Numbered from the stretch's first letter, positions 8,585-16,976 are shown. The stretch: 64,000 bases of DNA from Paractinoplanes ovalisporus (GCF_016834655.1 NZ_JAENHP010000009.1:62001-126000); one strand, 5' to 3'. Program-made: numbers and translations. The notes: a model not told the origin generated them from the sequence alone.

Positions 8585-8615
8585 TTGACGTCAACGTCAA
8601 CTTTTACGGTAACTC
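8585..8615 (+). promoter_or_regulatory. MerR-type operator and promoter for the hydrolase gene
   Basis: TTGACGT-CA-ACGTCAA (8585-8600) is a perfect inverted repeat that begins with a consensus -35 element TTGACG. A weak -10 (TAACTC, 8610-8615) would follow after 19 bases, the stretched spacing that MerR activators act on. The site lies between the MerR gene and the alpha/beta hydrolase gene. The -10 assignment is tentative. Confidence 0.6.
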
Positions 8616-8673
8616 TCACGTCCGTCAGGGGCCGTCTCCCCGCGGCCCGTCAACTCCTTGAAGGCAGACACAC

Positions 8674-9612
8674 GTGACCACGTATCCCGCAACCGGCCTT
8701 TCCGGTCCCGCCCTCAATCCGACCGTGTCCGTCAGATCTCTTGCGCTGAACGCGCCGTATCGCGGTGCGGACCTGCACGTTCGTGTCACCGCTCCCACGG
8801 CGGGCTCCGGCCTGCCTGTGGTGCTTTTCGCTCACGGTTTCGGTTCGAATCTGGACGGCTACGCCCCGCTGGTCGACCACTGGGCGGGCGGCGGCTTCAT
8901 CGTGATCCAGACCACCCATCTGGATTCCCATCGGTTCGATCTCCCCGCTGACGACCCTCGCCGTCCCCAGATGTGGCGCTACCGCGTCCAGGACCTGCGG
9001 CGCATCCTCGATGGGCTCACCACCCTGGAGGCGGCCGTGCCGGGCCTGACCGGCCGTATGGATCGCAGCCGCGTCGTAGCGGCCGGGCATTCGTTCGGCG
9101 GGCAGACCGCCGGAATCCTGGTCGGCCTGCGCGTCACCGATCCGCAGAGCGGTGCCGCCGAGGACCTGTCTGATGCCCGGATCATGGCCAGCATCCAGTT
9201 GGCCACCGCAGGCAAGGGCGGCGGCGAGCTGACTCCCTTCGCCCACGACAACCTTCCTTGGCTCCGCGATCAGGACTTCTCCCAGATCACGGCGCCTGGC
9301 CTCGTCGTCGCCGGAGACGAGGACGACCTTCCGCTCAGCACCCGAGGCCCAGCCTGGACGACCGACCCCTACACCTTCAGCCGCGGCGACAAGAGCCTTC
9401 TGATCGTCCGCGGCGGCGAACACTTCCTCGGCGGCGTCTCCGGTTACCAAGTCGCGGAGACCACCGACGAGAACCCCGACCGTGTCGCCCTCGTCCAGCA
9501 GGTCACTCTCGCCTTCCTGCGACACGTCACCGGCATCGACTCCGCCGACTGGGTCACCGCCCATACCGTCCTCACGGGCAGCCACCCCCTGGGGCACCTC
9601 GACTCCAAGTGA
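8674..9612 (+). CDS. Alpha/beta hydrolase, chlorophyllase/dienelactone-hydrolase-like
   Basis: The 312-residue protein has an alpha/beta hydrolase fold. VVLFAHGFGSNLDGY supplies the oxyanion HG motif, and GHSFGG places the nucleophile at Ser140. A catalytic Asp is likely in VVAGDEDDLPL, and the His in GGEHFLGG. No signal peptide is seen, so it should act in the cytosol on an ester or similar bond. Substrate is unknown. The GTG at 8674 lies just after an inverted-repeat promoter shared with the divergent MerR gene, suggesting that the hydrolase is induced by the compound it degrades. It converges on the next methyltransferase gene with 13 bases between stops. Confidence 0.82.
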   Translation: MTTYPATGLSGPALNPTVSVRSLALNAPYRGADLHVRVTAPTAGSGLPVVLFAHGFGSNLDGYAPLVDHWAGGGFIVIQTTHLDSHRFDLPADDPRRPQMWRYRVQDLRRILDGLTTLEAAVPGLTGRMDRSRVVAAGHSFGGQTAGILVGLRVTDPQSGAAEDLSDARIMASIQLATAGKGGGELTPFAHDNLPWLRDQDFSQITAPGLVVAGDEDDLPLSTRGPAWTTDPYTFSRGDKSLLIVRGGEHFLGGVSGYQVAETTDENPDRVALVQQVTLAFLRHVTGIDSADWVTAHTVLTGSHPLGHLDSK

Positions 9613-9625
9613 CCCTGGCTGCGGG

Positions 9626-10171
9626 TCAGGTGGCTCGAGCGTGGAGGCGGGCGATGAGGGGGATGGGCCAACGGGTCAGGCGAACCGGCTCCCGGCGTAC
9701 GTCGGTGAGACAGCGTTCAGCCACTCGGGTGGCTCGGAACAGGCTCCAGCGCACGTCGTAGATCCACAGGCGGCCGCCGGGGCGGAGCACCCGGGCCAGG
9801 TCGCGGATGCCGCCGTCCACGTTCGACCAGTGGTGCTGGCTCAGGGACGAGACGACCAGGTCGAAGGTGTCGTCGGGGTAGGGGAGGGCGGCCACGTCGC
9901 CGACCGTGAAGGTGACCCGGTCGGCTTCGGGGGACTGCCGGCGGGCGTACTCGATCATCTGGGGTGACAGGTCGAGGCCGTCGATGGTCCAGGCGGGCTC
10001 GACGGCGGTCAGCGCTCGTGGGATGCGGCCGGGGCCGGTTCCGACGTCGAGGACTCTCGTGTCGGTCGGCAGGCCCGCGGCGTGGGCGTCGGCCACCACG
10101 CGGTCGTAGAGCTTGCGGCCCGCGCGTTGGGCGTGACGGTCGTACTGCTCGGCGTGCGTGAACATGTGCAT
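9626..10171 (-). CDS. Class I SAM-dependent methyltransferase (Methyltransf_11)
   Basis: From ATG 10171 the protein is 181 residues with a compact Rossmann methyltransferase domain. Motif I is VLDVGTGPGR, the acidic ribose contact is the D in IDGLDLSPQM, and motif II/III residues are in FDLVVSSLSQHHW and LRPGGRLWIYD. The substrate is unknown; the GLDLSPQMIEYAR pattern belongs to the ubiquinone/menaquinone methyltransferase-like superfamily. GGGAGTGG lies 4 bases upstream of ATG 10171; an in-frame ATG at 10207 would place the start inside the palindromic operator and is less likely. Divergent from a TetR gene that probably controls it. Confidence 0.82.
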   Translation of the reverse strand: MHMFTHAEQYDRHAQRAGRKLYDRVVADAHAAGLPTDTRVLDVGTGPGRIPRALTAVEPAWTIDGLDLSPQMIEYARRQSPEADRVTFTVGDVAALPYPDDTFDLVVSSLSQHHWSNVDGGIRDLARVLRPGGRLWIYDVRWSLFRATRVAERCLTDVRREPVRLTRWPIPLIARLHARAT

Positions 10172-10199
10172 GATCCACTCCCGGACATTAAGTTCGCTT

Positions 10200-10216
10200 C
10201 CGAACATCGTGTTCGG
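10200..10216. promoter_or_regulatory. 17-bp palindrome, probable TetR operator
   Basis: CCGAACATCGTGTTCGG is a perfect inverted repeat with 7-base arms and a 3-base centre. It lies 29 bases upstream of the methyltransferase start and 177 bases upstream of the TetR start. A related half-site, CCGAACACATG, occurs near 10262. Size and symmetry fit a TetR-type operator; the link to the adjacent TetR is by position only. Confidence 0.6.
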
Positions 10217-10392
10217 TTACGGTGGGAGGGGTCAACGCGCGGAAACGGCCATCAGTCCGGTACCGAACACATGCCGGGAAGTGGCCGGAAACGCACCGCC
10301 CTCGTAGACCGAAAGTCGCGCCCGCCCCAAGAGCGGGCCGGATGGACGGGTGGGAACGAGTGCGACAACAGAGCAGATGCGGAGGGGCCGGG

Positions 10393-10953
10393 ATGGCGAC
10401 GGTGGAGGACCGCAGGGTCCGGCGCACCAGGGCGGCGCTCCGGGAGGCGCTGGTCGAGCTGGTGGTCGAGCGCGGCTACGACCGGGTGACCGTACGGGAC
10501 GTGCTCGACCGCGCCGACATCGGCCGCTCGACCTTCTATGCGCACTACCGCGACAAGGAAGCCCTGTTCGCGTCGTGTTTCGAAGACCTGCGCGACGACC
10601 TGAAGCGCGAGATGGGCCTGCTCGGCACCGACGGCCGGCCCGGCGACCCGTTCAAGCCGATCAGCGTGATCTTCGAGCACGCCCACCGGCATCCGCAGAT
10701 CTACCGCGCGGTCGGCACGAGCCATCTGCACCAGATGATCTTCGAGGTCATGCGCGACCACCTCTGCACCCACGACGACCTCGGGCTCCCGGTCGACGTC
10801 GCCGCCGAATACCACGCCAGCGCTCTGGTCGGGATCCTCGGCTGGTGGGTCCGCAACAACTTCCCGCACAGCCCGCACGACATGGCCCGCATGATCCGCG
10901 AACTGACCGTGGGCGGAATGGCCCGGCGCCGCCACGAGGCGGCCGCCGGCTGA
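10393..10953 (+). CDS. TetR-family transcriptional regulator
   Basis: The 186-residue protein starts MATVEDRRVRRTRAALREAL and has the helix-turn-helix VRDVLDRADIGRSTFYAHY at about residues 34-52, followed by KEALF and a C-terminal dimerisation/ligand domain ending GGMARRRHEAAAG. The start ATG 10393 has GGAGGGG 5 bases upstream; longer in-frame reading reaches into the palindromic intergenic region and is rejected. It is likely to repress the divergent methyltransferase and perhaps itself. Confidence 0.87.
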   Translation: MATVEDRRVRRTRAALREALVELVVERGYDRVTVRDVLDRADIGRSTFYAHYRDKEALFASCFEDLRDDLKREMGLLGTDGRPGDPFKPISVIFEHAHRHPQIYRAVGTSHLHQMIFEVMRDHLCTHDDLGLPVDVAAEYHASALVGILGWWVRNNFPHSPHDMARMIRELTVGGMARRRHEAAAG

Positions 10954-11058
10954 AGGCCGCCGCCGAGGGGTCGCCCCGGGGGCACCGCCAGAGGAGCGGC
11001 GACGGCATTGTCAGCGGCATCACGGCCGCCCGATCGCGGGAAGCGGCAGACTGTCGGC

Positions 11059-12063
11059 ATGCGCGCATTCGTGATCACCGGACCGGGGCGGTCCGAGGTC
11101 GTCGAGGTCGACCCGCCCGTCGCCGGTGCCGGTGAGGTGGTCGTCGACGTGGAACGGGCCGGCGTCTGCGGCACCGACATGGAGTTCCTCAGCGGCGACA
11201 TGGCCTACCTGGCCAGCGGCGACGCCACGTACCCGGTGCGCATCGGCCACGAATGGTGCGGCGTCGTGTCGGCCGTCGGTGCCGGCGTCGACCCGTCGTG
11301 GCTCGGCCGGCGCGTCACCGGCGACACGATGCTCGGCTGCGGCCACTGCGCGCGCTGCACCAACGGCCGGCAGCACCTGTGCGCCGACCGCTACGAGATC
11401 GGCATCCGCCACGGCTGGCCGGGCGCGCTCGCCGAGAGCCTGCCCGTGCCCGCGAAGGCCCTCTTCGCGCTGCCCGACTCGGTCGACTCCACGCTCGGCG
11501 CCCTGGTCGAGCCCGGCGGCAACGCTCTCCGCGCGGTCCAGGCGGCCGACCTTGCCCCGGGGCGCACGGTGCTGATCATGGGCCCGGGCACCATCGGTCT
11601 GCTGGCCGCCATGTTCGCCCGCGCCCGGGGCGCCGACGTCCACCTGCTTGGCGCGACCACCGAATCGCTCGCGTTCGCCCGTGAGCTGGGCTTCGCCGAC
11701 GCCTGGACCCGCGACGACCTGCCCGCCGTCCCGTTCGACTCGATCATCGACGCCACCAACGCGGCCTCGCTTCCCGCCTTCGCCGTCGACCGCGTCGAGC
11801 CCGGCGGCCGCGTCGTCGGCATCGGCATCGCGGGCGAGCCGTCCCTCGTGGACACTCGTCAGGCCGTCCTCAAAGACCTCACCGTCGTGGGCATTCTGAG
11901 CGCGTCGGGCGGACTCGGTGAGACCATCGAGACGTACGCCTCGGGCGCCGTTGATCCGCGACCGCTGGTTGCCGAGACCGTCGGGCTGGACGAGGCGGCC
12001 GATGTGCTCGCCGGAGGGCGGCGCGGATCGGCTCCCAAGATTCACATCGACCCGCGAGGATGA
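11059..12063 (+). CDS. Zinc-dependent medium-chain alcohol dehydrogenase
   Basis: The 334-residue protein has the MDR fold. The catalytic zinc ligands are in GVCGTD and GHEWCG, and the structural zinc loop has four Cys in GCGHCARCTNGRQHLC. The nucleotide-binding motif is GPGTIG. These features fit a threonine/sorbitol/glucose dehydrogenase-like enzyme that oxidises an alcohol or polyol with NAD(P)+. It starts at ATG 11059 without a strong ribosome site, 105 bases after the TetR gene. Four bases separate it from the next flavoprotein gene, so the two form an operon; a shared redox pathway is inferred. Confidence 0.87.
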   Translation: MRAFVITGPGRSEVVEVDPPVAGAGEVVVDVERAGVCGTDMEFLSGDMAYLASGDATYPVRIGHEWCGVVSAVGAGVDPSWLGRRVTGDTMLGCGHCARCTNGRQHLCADRYEIGIRHGWPGALAESLPVPAKALFALPDSVDSTLGALVEPGGNALRAVQAADLAPGRTVLIMGPGTIGLLAAMFARARGADVHLLGATTESLAFARELGFADAWTRDDLPAVPFDSIIDATNAASLPAFAVDRVEPGGRVVGIGIAGEPSLVDTRQAVLKDLTVVGILSASGGLGETIETYASGAVDPRPLVAETVGLDEAADVLAGGRRGSAPKIHIDPRG

Positions 12064-12067
12064 GGCT

Positions 12068-13261
12068 ATGACCTACGTTGTGGTAGGCGGCGGCCTGGCC
12101 GGCGCCAAGGCAGTGGAGACCCTGCGCGGCGAGGGCTTCGACGGCCCGATCACGCTGATCGGGGCCGAGACCGAGCGCCCGTACGAGCGTCCGCCGCTCT
12201 CCAAGGGCCTGCTGCTCGGCACCGACAAGCCCGACAGCGTCTTCGTGCACACCATGGAGTGGTACGCGGAGCACAACGTCGACCTGCGGCTCGGCGCCAC
12301 GGCGACCGCGATCGACCGAGATGCCAAAGTGGTCCGGCTTGCCGGTGACGACGAGGTCGCGTACGAGCGCCTGTTGCTCTCGACCGGTTCGAGCCCGCGC
12401 CCCGTCCCGGTTCCCGGCGGCGAAAGAGCACTTCTCCTTCGTACGCTCGAAGACTCCCGCCGCATCTCGGCCGCCGTGACGGCCTCGTCGAAGGTCGTGG
12501 TCGTGGGGGCGGGCTGGATCGGTCTCGAGGTCGCCGCCGCCGCGAGCAGCCGGGGCGCCGAGGTGACCGTGGTCGGCTCCACCGCCTTGCCCCTGCAGAA
12601 GGTTCTCGGCGACCGGATGGGTCAGTTCTTCGCCGACCTGCACCGGGCGAACGGAACCGGCCTCCGCCTCGGCACCCACGTCACCGAGGTCACCCCGACC
12701 GAGGTGGTGCTCGCCGACGGCACCCGCCTGCCGGCCGACGTGGTGATCGCCGGCATCGGCGTGACCCCGAACGTCGCGCTCGCCGCCGACGCCGGCCTCG
12801 CGACCGACGACGGCGTGCTGGTCTCGGGGAGCCTCGCGACCAGCGACCCCGACATCTTCGCGGCGGGCGACATCGCCAATGTGGATCACGCTTGCCTCGG
12901 CCGCCGGGTGCGTGTCGAGCACTGGGACGTCGCCATCCACACCGGTCAGGCGGCCGCCCGCGCGATGCTCGGGCAGGAGGTGGCGTACGACCGCCTCCCC
13001 TATTTCTTCACCGACCAGTACGACCTCGGCATGGAATACACCGGCTCAGCGCCGCCCGACGCCGAGGTGGTCGTCCGCGGTGATCTCACCAACCGTGAGT
13101 TCATCGCCTTCTGGCTCGTCGACGGCCGGGTCGCCGCGGGCATGAACGTCAACATCTGGGACGTCGCCGACCAGATCGAATCGCTGGTCCGGTCGCGCGC
13201 CGTCATCGATCCGCGACGGCTGGCCGATCCGAGCATTGATCTGGCCGCATTGCGCGATTGA
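12068..13261 (+). CDS. FAD-dependent pyridine nucleotide-disulfide oxidoreductase, ferredoxin reductase type
   Basis: The 397-residue protein has two Rossmann dinucleotide motifs: VVVGGGLAGAKA at the N-terminus for FAD and VVVGAGWIGLEVA near residue 145 for NAD(P)H. The conserved FAD-contact motif DIFAAGDIA lies near residue 265, and a reductase C-terminal domain follows. There is no CxxxxC redox disulfide, so it belongs with the rubredoxin/ferredoxin reductases of Rieske oxygenase and P450 systems. It would pass electrons from NAD(P)H to a ferredoxin, but no ferredoxin gene is adjacent. ATG 12068 overlaps the ribosome site region of the dehydrogenase stop, showing tight coupling. Confidence 0.87.
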   Translation: MTYVVVGGGLAGAKAVETLRGEGFDGPITLIGAETERPYERPPLSKGLLLGTDKPDSVFVHTMEWYAEHNVDLRLGATATAIDRDAKVVRLAGDDEVAYERLLLSTGSSPRPVPVPGGERALLLRTLEDSRRISAAVTASSKVVVVGAGWIGLEVAAAASSRGAEVTVVGSTALPLQKVLGDRMGQFFADLHRANGTGLRLGTHVTEVTPTEVVLADGTRLPADVVIAGIGVTPNVALAADAGLATDDGVLVSGSLATSDPDIFAAGDIANVDHACLGRRVRVEHWDVAIHTGQAAARAMLGQEVAYDRLPYFFTDQYDLGMEYTGSAPPDAEVVVRGDLTNREFIAFWLVDGRVAAGMNVNIWDVADQIESLVRSRAVIDPRRLADPSIDLAALRD

Positions 13262-13368
13262 CCGGCCCGCTCGCACCGGCTGTCCGTCGTCGCCCGATCG
13301 CTTCGCCGACGCTGGCTGGGCAACTGTCAAGACCGGCGTTCACTACGACCGACATCGAAGGGCGAACG

Positions 13369-14043
13369 ATGTCGACCGACTTCTGGTCAGCCGAGGTTCT
13401 GCGCCACGACCGGCGCCGCCCCGACATCGCTGTGTTCACCTGCCGCACCCAGCGGCCCCTGCCGTTCCGGGCCGGGCAACACGTGACCGTCGAGTGCCCC
13501 TACCTGCCGTGGCGCTCGGCCGAATATTCGATGGCCAACGCACCCCGGCCCGATCGGGTGCTCGAGTTCCACGTGCGGGCGGCCAAGCCCGACGGGGTCT
13601 CGGCGGCCCTGGTCGAACGGCTGAAACCCGGCGACACGCTCCGGCTCGGCCCGCCCCGAGGCTCGCTGACCCTCGACCCGTACTCCCGCCGGGATGTGGT
13701 CTTCGTGACCGCCGGGACGGGTCTGGCCGCCGCGAAGGCGCTGATCGACGAGCTCTCCCGCTTCAACCGGACCCGCTGGATCCACCTCTTCCGGGGTGAG
13801 CGGGACGAGGCCGGCTTCTATGACCGGGACGCCCTCGACCGGCTCACCCGCCGGCATCCGTGGCTGACGGTGACCCGGTCGGTGGGCGACGTGGGCGATC
13901 TGGTGGCCGCCCACGGGCCCTGGCCCGACCACGACATCTATCTCTGTGGCCCGGCCGGCATGGTCGCCGCGACCGCGCGCCGGTTGGAGAGTTCGCGAAC
14001 CCCGGCCTCCCGGATCCACTACGACGTCGCGGCGCTCCGGTAG
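13369..14043 (+). CDS. FNR-type flavin reductase, flavohemoglobin reductase-like, no globin domain
   Basis: The 224-residue protein is a bare ferredoxin-NADP reductase module. The FAD part has FRAGQHVTVECPYLPWRSAEYSMAN (split), the RxYS-like flavin motif being AEYS. The NAD(P) part has VTAGTGLAAAKAL and the C-terminal YLCGPAGMVAA. It resembles the C-terminal half of flavohemoproteins but has no globin and no [2Fe-2S] domain. It could serve a separate globin or oxygenase. ATG 13369 has GAAGGG 6 bases upstream. It follows the ferredoxin-reductase-like gene by 107 bases on the same strand and converges with the Rpf gene, with 9 bases between stops. Confidence 0.82.
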   Translation: MSTDFWSAEVLRHDRRRPDIAVFTCRTQRPLPFRAGQHVTVECPYLPWRSAEYSMANAPRPDRVLEFHVRAAKPDGVSAALVERLKPGDTLRLGPPRGSLTLDPYSRRDVVFVTAGTGLAAAKALIDELSRFNRTRWIHLFRGERDEAGFYDRDALDRLTRRHPWLTVTRSVGDVGDLVAAHGPWPDHDIYLCGPAGMVAATARRLESSRTPASRIHYDVAALR

Positions 14044-14052
14044 CCGCCGCCG

Positions 14053-14709
14053 TCACAGCTGGAGCGGCTGCCCGGGGTAGATCCGGCTCGCATGGGGCAC
14101 CGCCGCCCGGTTGAGCCGGTGCAGCGCACGCCAGCCGCCCGGGTACTTCAGGCGGGCCGCGATCAGCGCGAGGGTGTCTCCGGAGCGGACGACGTAGACA
14201 CGCCGTGCCGTCCTGACTGGGGCGGTCGGGGCGACGGCCACGGCAGCGGCGGCCGGTGGCGCTGCGACGGCGTCCGCGGCAGCATCCTGGGCGGCGGCGC
14301 GGGCTTGGGCAGCGGCGATTCTGGCCGCCGCGTACTGCTTGGTGGAAGAGGCGCGGCGGCCGCAGGTCGGCCAGGCGCCCAGACCCTGACCGTCGCGTAC
14401 GCGCTCGGCGATGGCGATCTGTTCGGTGCGGCTCGCTTGGTCGGCGGTGGCCGCGAACCGTGATCCGCCGTACGCCCGCCAGGTGCTGCGGCTGAACTGG
14501 AGACCGCCGTAATAGCCGTTACCCGTGTTGATGCTCCAGTTGCCGCCCGATTCGCACTGGGCGATGGCGTCCCAGTTGACGTCGGTGGTCGGCGACGGGG
14601 CGGCGGCCGCCGGTGCCTCGGCGAGCGGTCCGACCAGGGCGGTGGCGCCGGTGATCCCCGCCGCGGCGAGAACCAGCGCGACGCGAGCGGAATTGCAGAC
14701 TCGTGCCAT
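14053..14709 (-). CDS. Resuscitation-promoting factor (Rpf) domain protein with LysM
   Basis: The 218-residue secreted protein has a signal peptide (residues 1-37), an Rpf/transglycosylase-like domain (about 43-115) and a C-terminal LysM peptidoglycan-binding domain (about 170-218: YVVRSGDTLALIAARL). The catalytic Glu is in AQCESGGNW, and Cys pairs match the Rpf fold (CESGG and WPTCG). Rpf proteins cut peptidoglycan and stimulate growth or spore germination. An Ala-rich linker joins the domains. The start follows GGAGGG at 9 bases, and the whole 5' leader forms a c-di-AMP riboswitch, so expression should respond to this second messenger. Confidence 0.92.
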   Translation of the reverse strand: MARVCNSARVALVLAAAGITGATALVGPLAEAPAAAAPSPTTDVNWDAIAQCESGGNWSINTGNGYYGGLQFSRSTWRAYGGSRFAATADQASRTEQIAIAERVRDGQGLGAWPTCGRRASSTKQYAAARIAAAQARAAAQDAAADAVAAPPAAAAVAVAPTAPVRTARRVYVVRSGDTLALIAARLKYPGGWRALHRLNRAAVPHASRIYPGQPLQL

Positions 14710-14724
14710 GACAGTGAACCCTCC

Positions 14725-14880
14725 ACGCCTACGAGGTCAGCTGTCGGGTTCGGGCTGAGGTGCCCGGCCGCACGTGTGTGGCGGCTTCACCCCGAGGCGC
14801 GCGGACGCGCCGAGGAACGTGGGTCCCCCGCTCCATGCCGTGAGTTCGTGTCCCGTCGGGCGGCGGCAGGACTCGGCGTT
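14725..14880 (-). promoter_or_regulatory. Cyclic di-AMP riboswitch (ydaO-yuaA class)
   Basis: Reading the minus strand from about 14880 to 14725, the leader contains the class signatures in order: CGCCGAGTCC at the 5' side, GGAGCGGGGGACCCA, CGGGGTGAA, then CCCGAACCCGACAGCT and CTCGTAGGCG at the 3' side. The last element lies just upstream of the Rpf ribosome site. In actinobacteria this class commonly precedes cell-wall hydrolase genes and turns expression off when c-di-AMP is bound. Recognition is by motif memory; a covariance-model scan would settle the borders. Confidence 0.88.
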
Positions 14881-15022
14881 CCGCCCGCGGTGTCCGCGGT
14901 GCGCGGACGGGCCGGACCTGGGCCTCGGCGGGCCCGGCACCGGCCGGATCGGTAGAGGAACAAACGGCTTGAGACTAAACCCGCCGAGCGCTTTCTGGAG
15001 CGCTGATGCAGAATCCAGAACC

Positions 15023-16261
15023 ATGACCGACGCCATCCGGGATCACGATATTGTCGTCTACGGTGCCTCCGGGTTCGTCGGCGTGGTGACCGCCCGCTAC
15101 CTCGCCGAACACGCCCCGGCCGGCACCCGTCTGGCCCTGGGTGGCCGCTCCGAGCCGCGGCTGGCCGCCGTCCGCGACAAGCTGGGCGTCGACTGGCCGA
15201 TCGTCGTGGCCGACGCCGCCGACCCCGAGGCGCTCGCCCGGCTGGCCGCCTCCACCCGCGTCGTGGTCACCACCGTCGGGCCCTACCTCAAATACGGCAA
15301 GGCGCTGGCCCAGGCCTGTGCCGAGGCCGGCACCGACTACGTCGACCTGACCGGTGAGGTGCTCTTCGCCCGCCACAGCATCGACACCAACCACGAGACG
15401 GCCACGCGTACGGGCGCCCGGGTCGTGCACTCGTGCGGCTTCGACTCGATCCCGTCCGACCTCGGTGTGCACGTGCTGGCGCAGCAGGTCGCGGCCGACG
15501 GCGCCGGCCGGCTCACCGACACCACGATGGTCGTGACCAGCATGAAGGGCGGCGTCAGCGGCGGCACGATCGATTCGATGCGCCAGCAGCTCGACGCGGT
15601 CAAGGCCGATCGCCAGTTGCGCCGGGTCGCCGCCAGCCCGTACTCGCTGAGCCCCGACCGTGCCGCCGAGCCCGATCTGGGCCGGCAGGGCGACGTGGCG
15701 ACCGTACGGGGCTCCGACGTGCACCCGAAGCTGCGCGGCACCCTCGCGCCGTTCTTCATGGCCTCCTACAACACGCGGGTCGTCCGCCGCAGCAACGCCC
15801 TGAACGACTGGTCGTACGGCCGCCGGTTCCGTTACCGCGAGCTGATGAGCGTCGGCGCCTCGCCGCTCTCCCCGCTGGTGGCCAACGGCGTCAAGCTGGG
15901 CTTCGGCGCGCTGGTGGCGGGGATGCTGCTGCCGCCGGCCCGGTTCGTGCTCGACCGGCTGCTGCCCAAGCCGGGCAGTGGTCCCAGCGAGGATTCCCAG
16001 CGTGGCGGCCACTTCACCATGGACTTCTACACGACCACGACCACCGGCGCCCGCTACACGGCTCGCTTCCGGGCCAAGGGTGACCCCGGATACGCGGCGA
16101 CGGCCGTGATGCTCGGCGAGTCGGCCCTGGCCCTGGTCCACAACCGCGACGACCTGCCTCCCGCACCGGGCGGCGTGCTGACCCCGGCCACAGCGCTGGG
16201 CGACGCCCTGGTCAACCGGCTACGAGCGGCCGGAGTCGAGATCACCGCCCGGCGTCTGTGA
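15023..16261 (+). CDS. Saccharopine dehydrogenase-like / trans-acting enoyl reductase family protein
   Basis: The 412-residue protein opens with a Rossmann motif (IVVYGASGFVGVVTARYL) and continues with VVTTVGPYLKYGKALAQAC and YVDLTGE, the signature of the saccharopine dehydrogenase NADP-binding family. Its nearest known relatives by pattern are mycobacterial trans-acting enoyl reductases, which reduce lipid intermediates made by polyketide synthases. No polyketide gene is nearby, so a role in lipid metabolism is only suggested. A hydrophobic stretch near residue 300 may anchor it to the membrane. ATG 15023 was chosen because translation further upstream would run through the riboswitch antisense region. 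Confidence 0.82.
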   Translation: MTDAIRDHDIVVYGASGFVGVVTARYLAEHAPAGTRLALGGRSEPRLAAVRDKLGVDWPIVVADAADPEALARLAASTRVVVTTVGPYLKYGKALAQACAEAGTDYVDLTGEVLFARHSIDTNHETATRTGARVVHSCGFDSIPSDLGVHVLAQQVAADGAGRLTDTTMVVTSMKGGVSGGTIDSMRQQLDAVKADRQLRRVAASPYSLSPDRAAEPDLGRQGDVATVRGSDVHPKLRGTLAPFFMASYNTRVVRRSNALNDWSYGRRFRYRELMSVGASPLSPLVANGVKLGFGALVAGMLLPPARFVLDRLLPKPGSGPSEDSQRGGHFTMDFYTTTTTGARYTARFRAKGDPGYAATAVMLGESALALVHNRDDLPPAPGGVLTPATALGDALVNRLRAAGVEITARRL

Positions 16262-16270
16262 ACACCTCAC

Positions 16271-16290
16271 CCCGTACGGGAAACGGGTTT
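16271..16290 (+). terminator. Possible weak terminator after the enoyl-reductase-like gene
   Basis: CCCGT (16271-16275) can pair with ACGGG (16283-16287), followed by TTTGTG. The stem is only 5 bp, so this is a weak candidate between two convergent genes. Confidence 0.35.
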
Positions 16291-16340
16291 GTGAGCTGCC
16301 GCGACTGATCGGACGCCGCGTAGCCGGGAAGGTGACGGGG

Positions 16341-16976
16341 TCAGGAGGACATGGCGCGGCCGGTGAGGGCCAGGGCGATGCCGGTCAGATGGTCGGCCAG
16401 CTGATCGGGGTCGCCGGCCATGTCGTGCGAGATCCAATCGATGATCACTTCGCTGAGGCCGGCCACCAGCGCGAGCAACGTACGGTGGTAGGCGACCGGA
16501 TCTTGCGGGGTGCCGCCCGCGCGACGCAGCATGCCGGCCACGAACTGAGCGTCCTCGCGAAGCACCCCGCGACGCCGGGTCTCCATCCGGGGCGCGTTCA
16601 CATAGATCACGCGTGCGCTCTCGGGGTTCTTCTTCAGCAGGTGGACCAGCGTGTGCAGCGCGGGCCGGAAGAGCTCTTCCAGGGTTTTCGGCCGCTCGGG
16701 AACGGCCGCCGCCACGCCCCGCAGCAGCCACTCGTTCTGCTCGCGGTTCACCCTCAGCAGCAGGTCGGCGCGATCGTCAAAATGCTCGTAAAAGTACCTT
16801 TTAGACACCCGGGCGTCGGTGCAGATGTCGGCCACCGTGACGTCGTCGTAGTCACGGGTCCCGAACAGGTGCACGGCCGACGCCACGATCCGCACGCGCC
16901 GCTCACTGGCCCGCTGCTCGCGAGATCGTCCGGCGTACGTCTCGCCCCGCCGGGTCGTCGTGGTCTGTTCCTCCAC
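16341..16976 (-). CDS. TetR-family transcriptional regulator
   Basis: From GTG 16976 the protein is 211 residues with a helix-turn-helix at about residues 43-62 (VADICTDARVSKRYFYEHF) after a basic N-terminus. The C-terminal domain contains FRPALHTLVHLLKKNPESARVIYV, typical of fatty-acid-type TetR proteins, but the ligand is unknown. The upstream region has overlapping small palindromes, CGTTAACG and TAACGTTA (16979-16992), a possible autoregulatory site. No strong ribosome site is present; longer upstream in-frame starts are possible. It is divergent from a GNAT gene. Confidence 0.84.
   Translation of the reverse strand: MEEQTTTTRRGETYAGRSREQRASERRVRIVASAVHLFGTRDYDDVTVADICTDARVSKRYFYEHFDDRADLLLRVNREQNEWLLRGVAAAVPERPKTLEELFRPALHTLVHLLKKNPESARVIYVNAPRMETRRRGVLREDAQFVAGMLRRAGGTPQDPVAYHRTLLALVAGLSEVIIDWISHDMAGDPDQLADHLTGIALALTGRAMSS

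Noticed and set aside
14987..15004. Inverted repeat AGCGCT-N6-AGCGCT before the enoyl-reductase-like gene
   Set aside because: Short GC-rich hexamer pairs arise often by chance here, and it has no U tract or matching regulator nearby.
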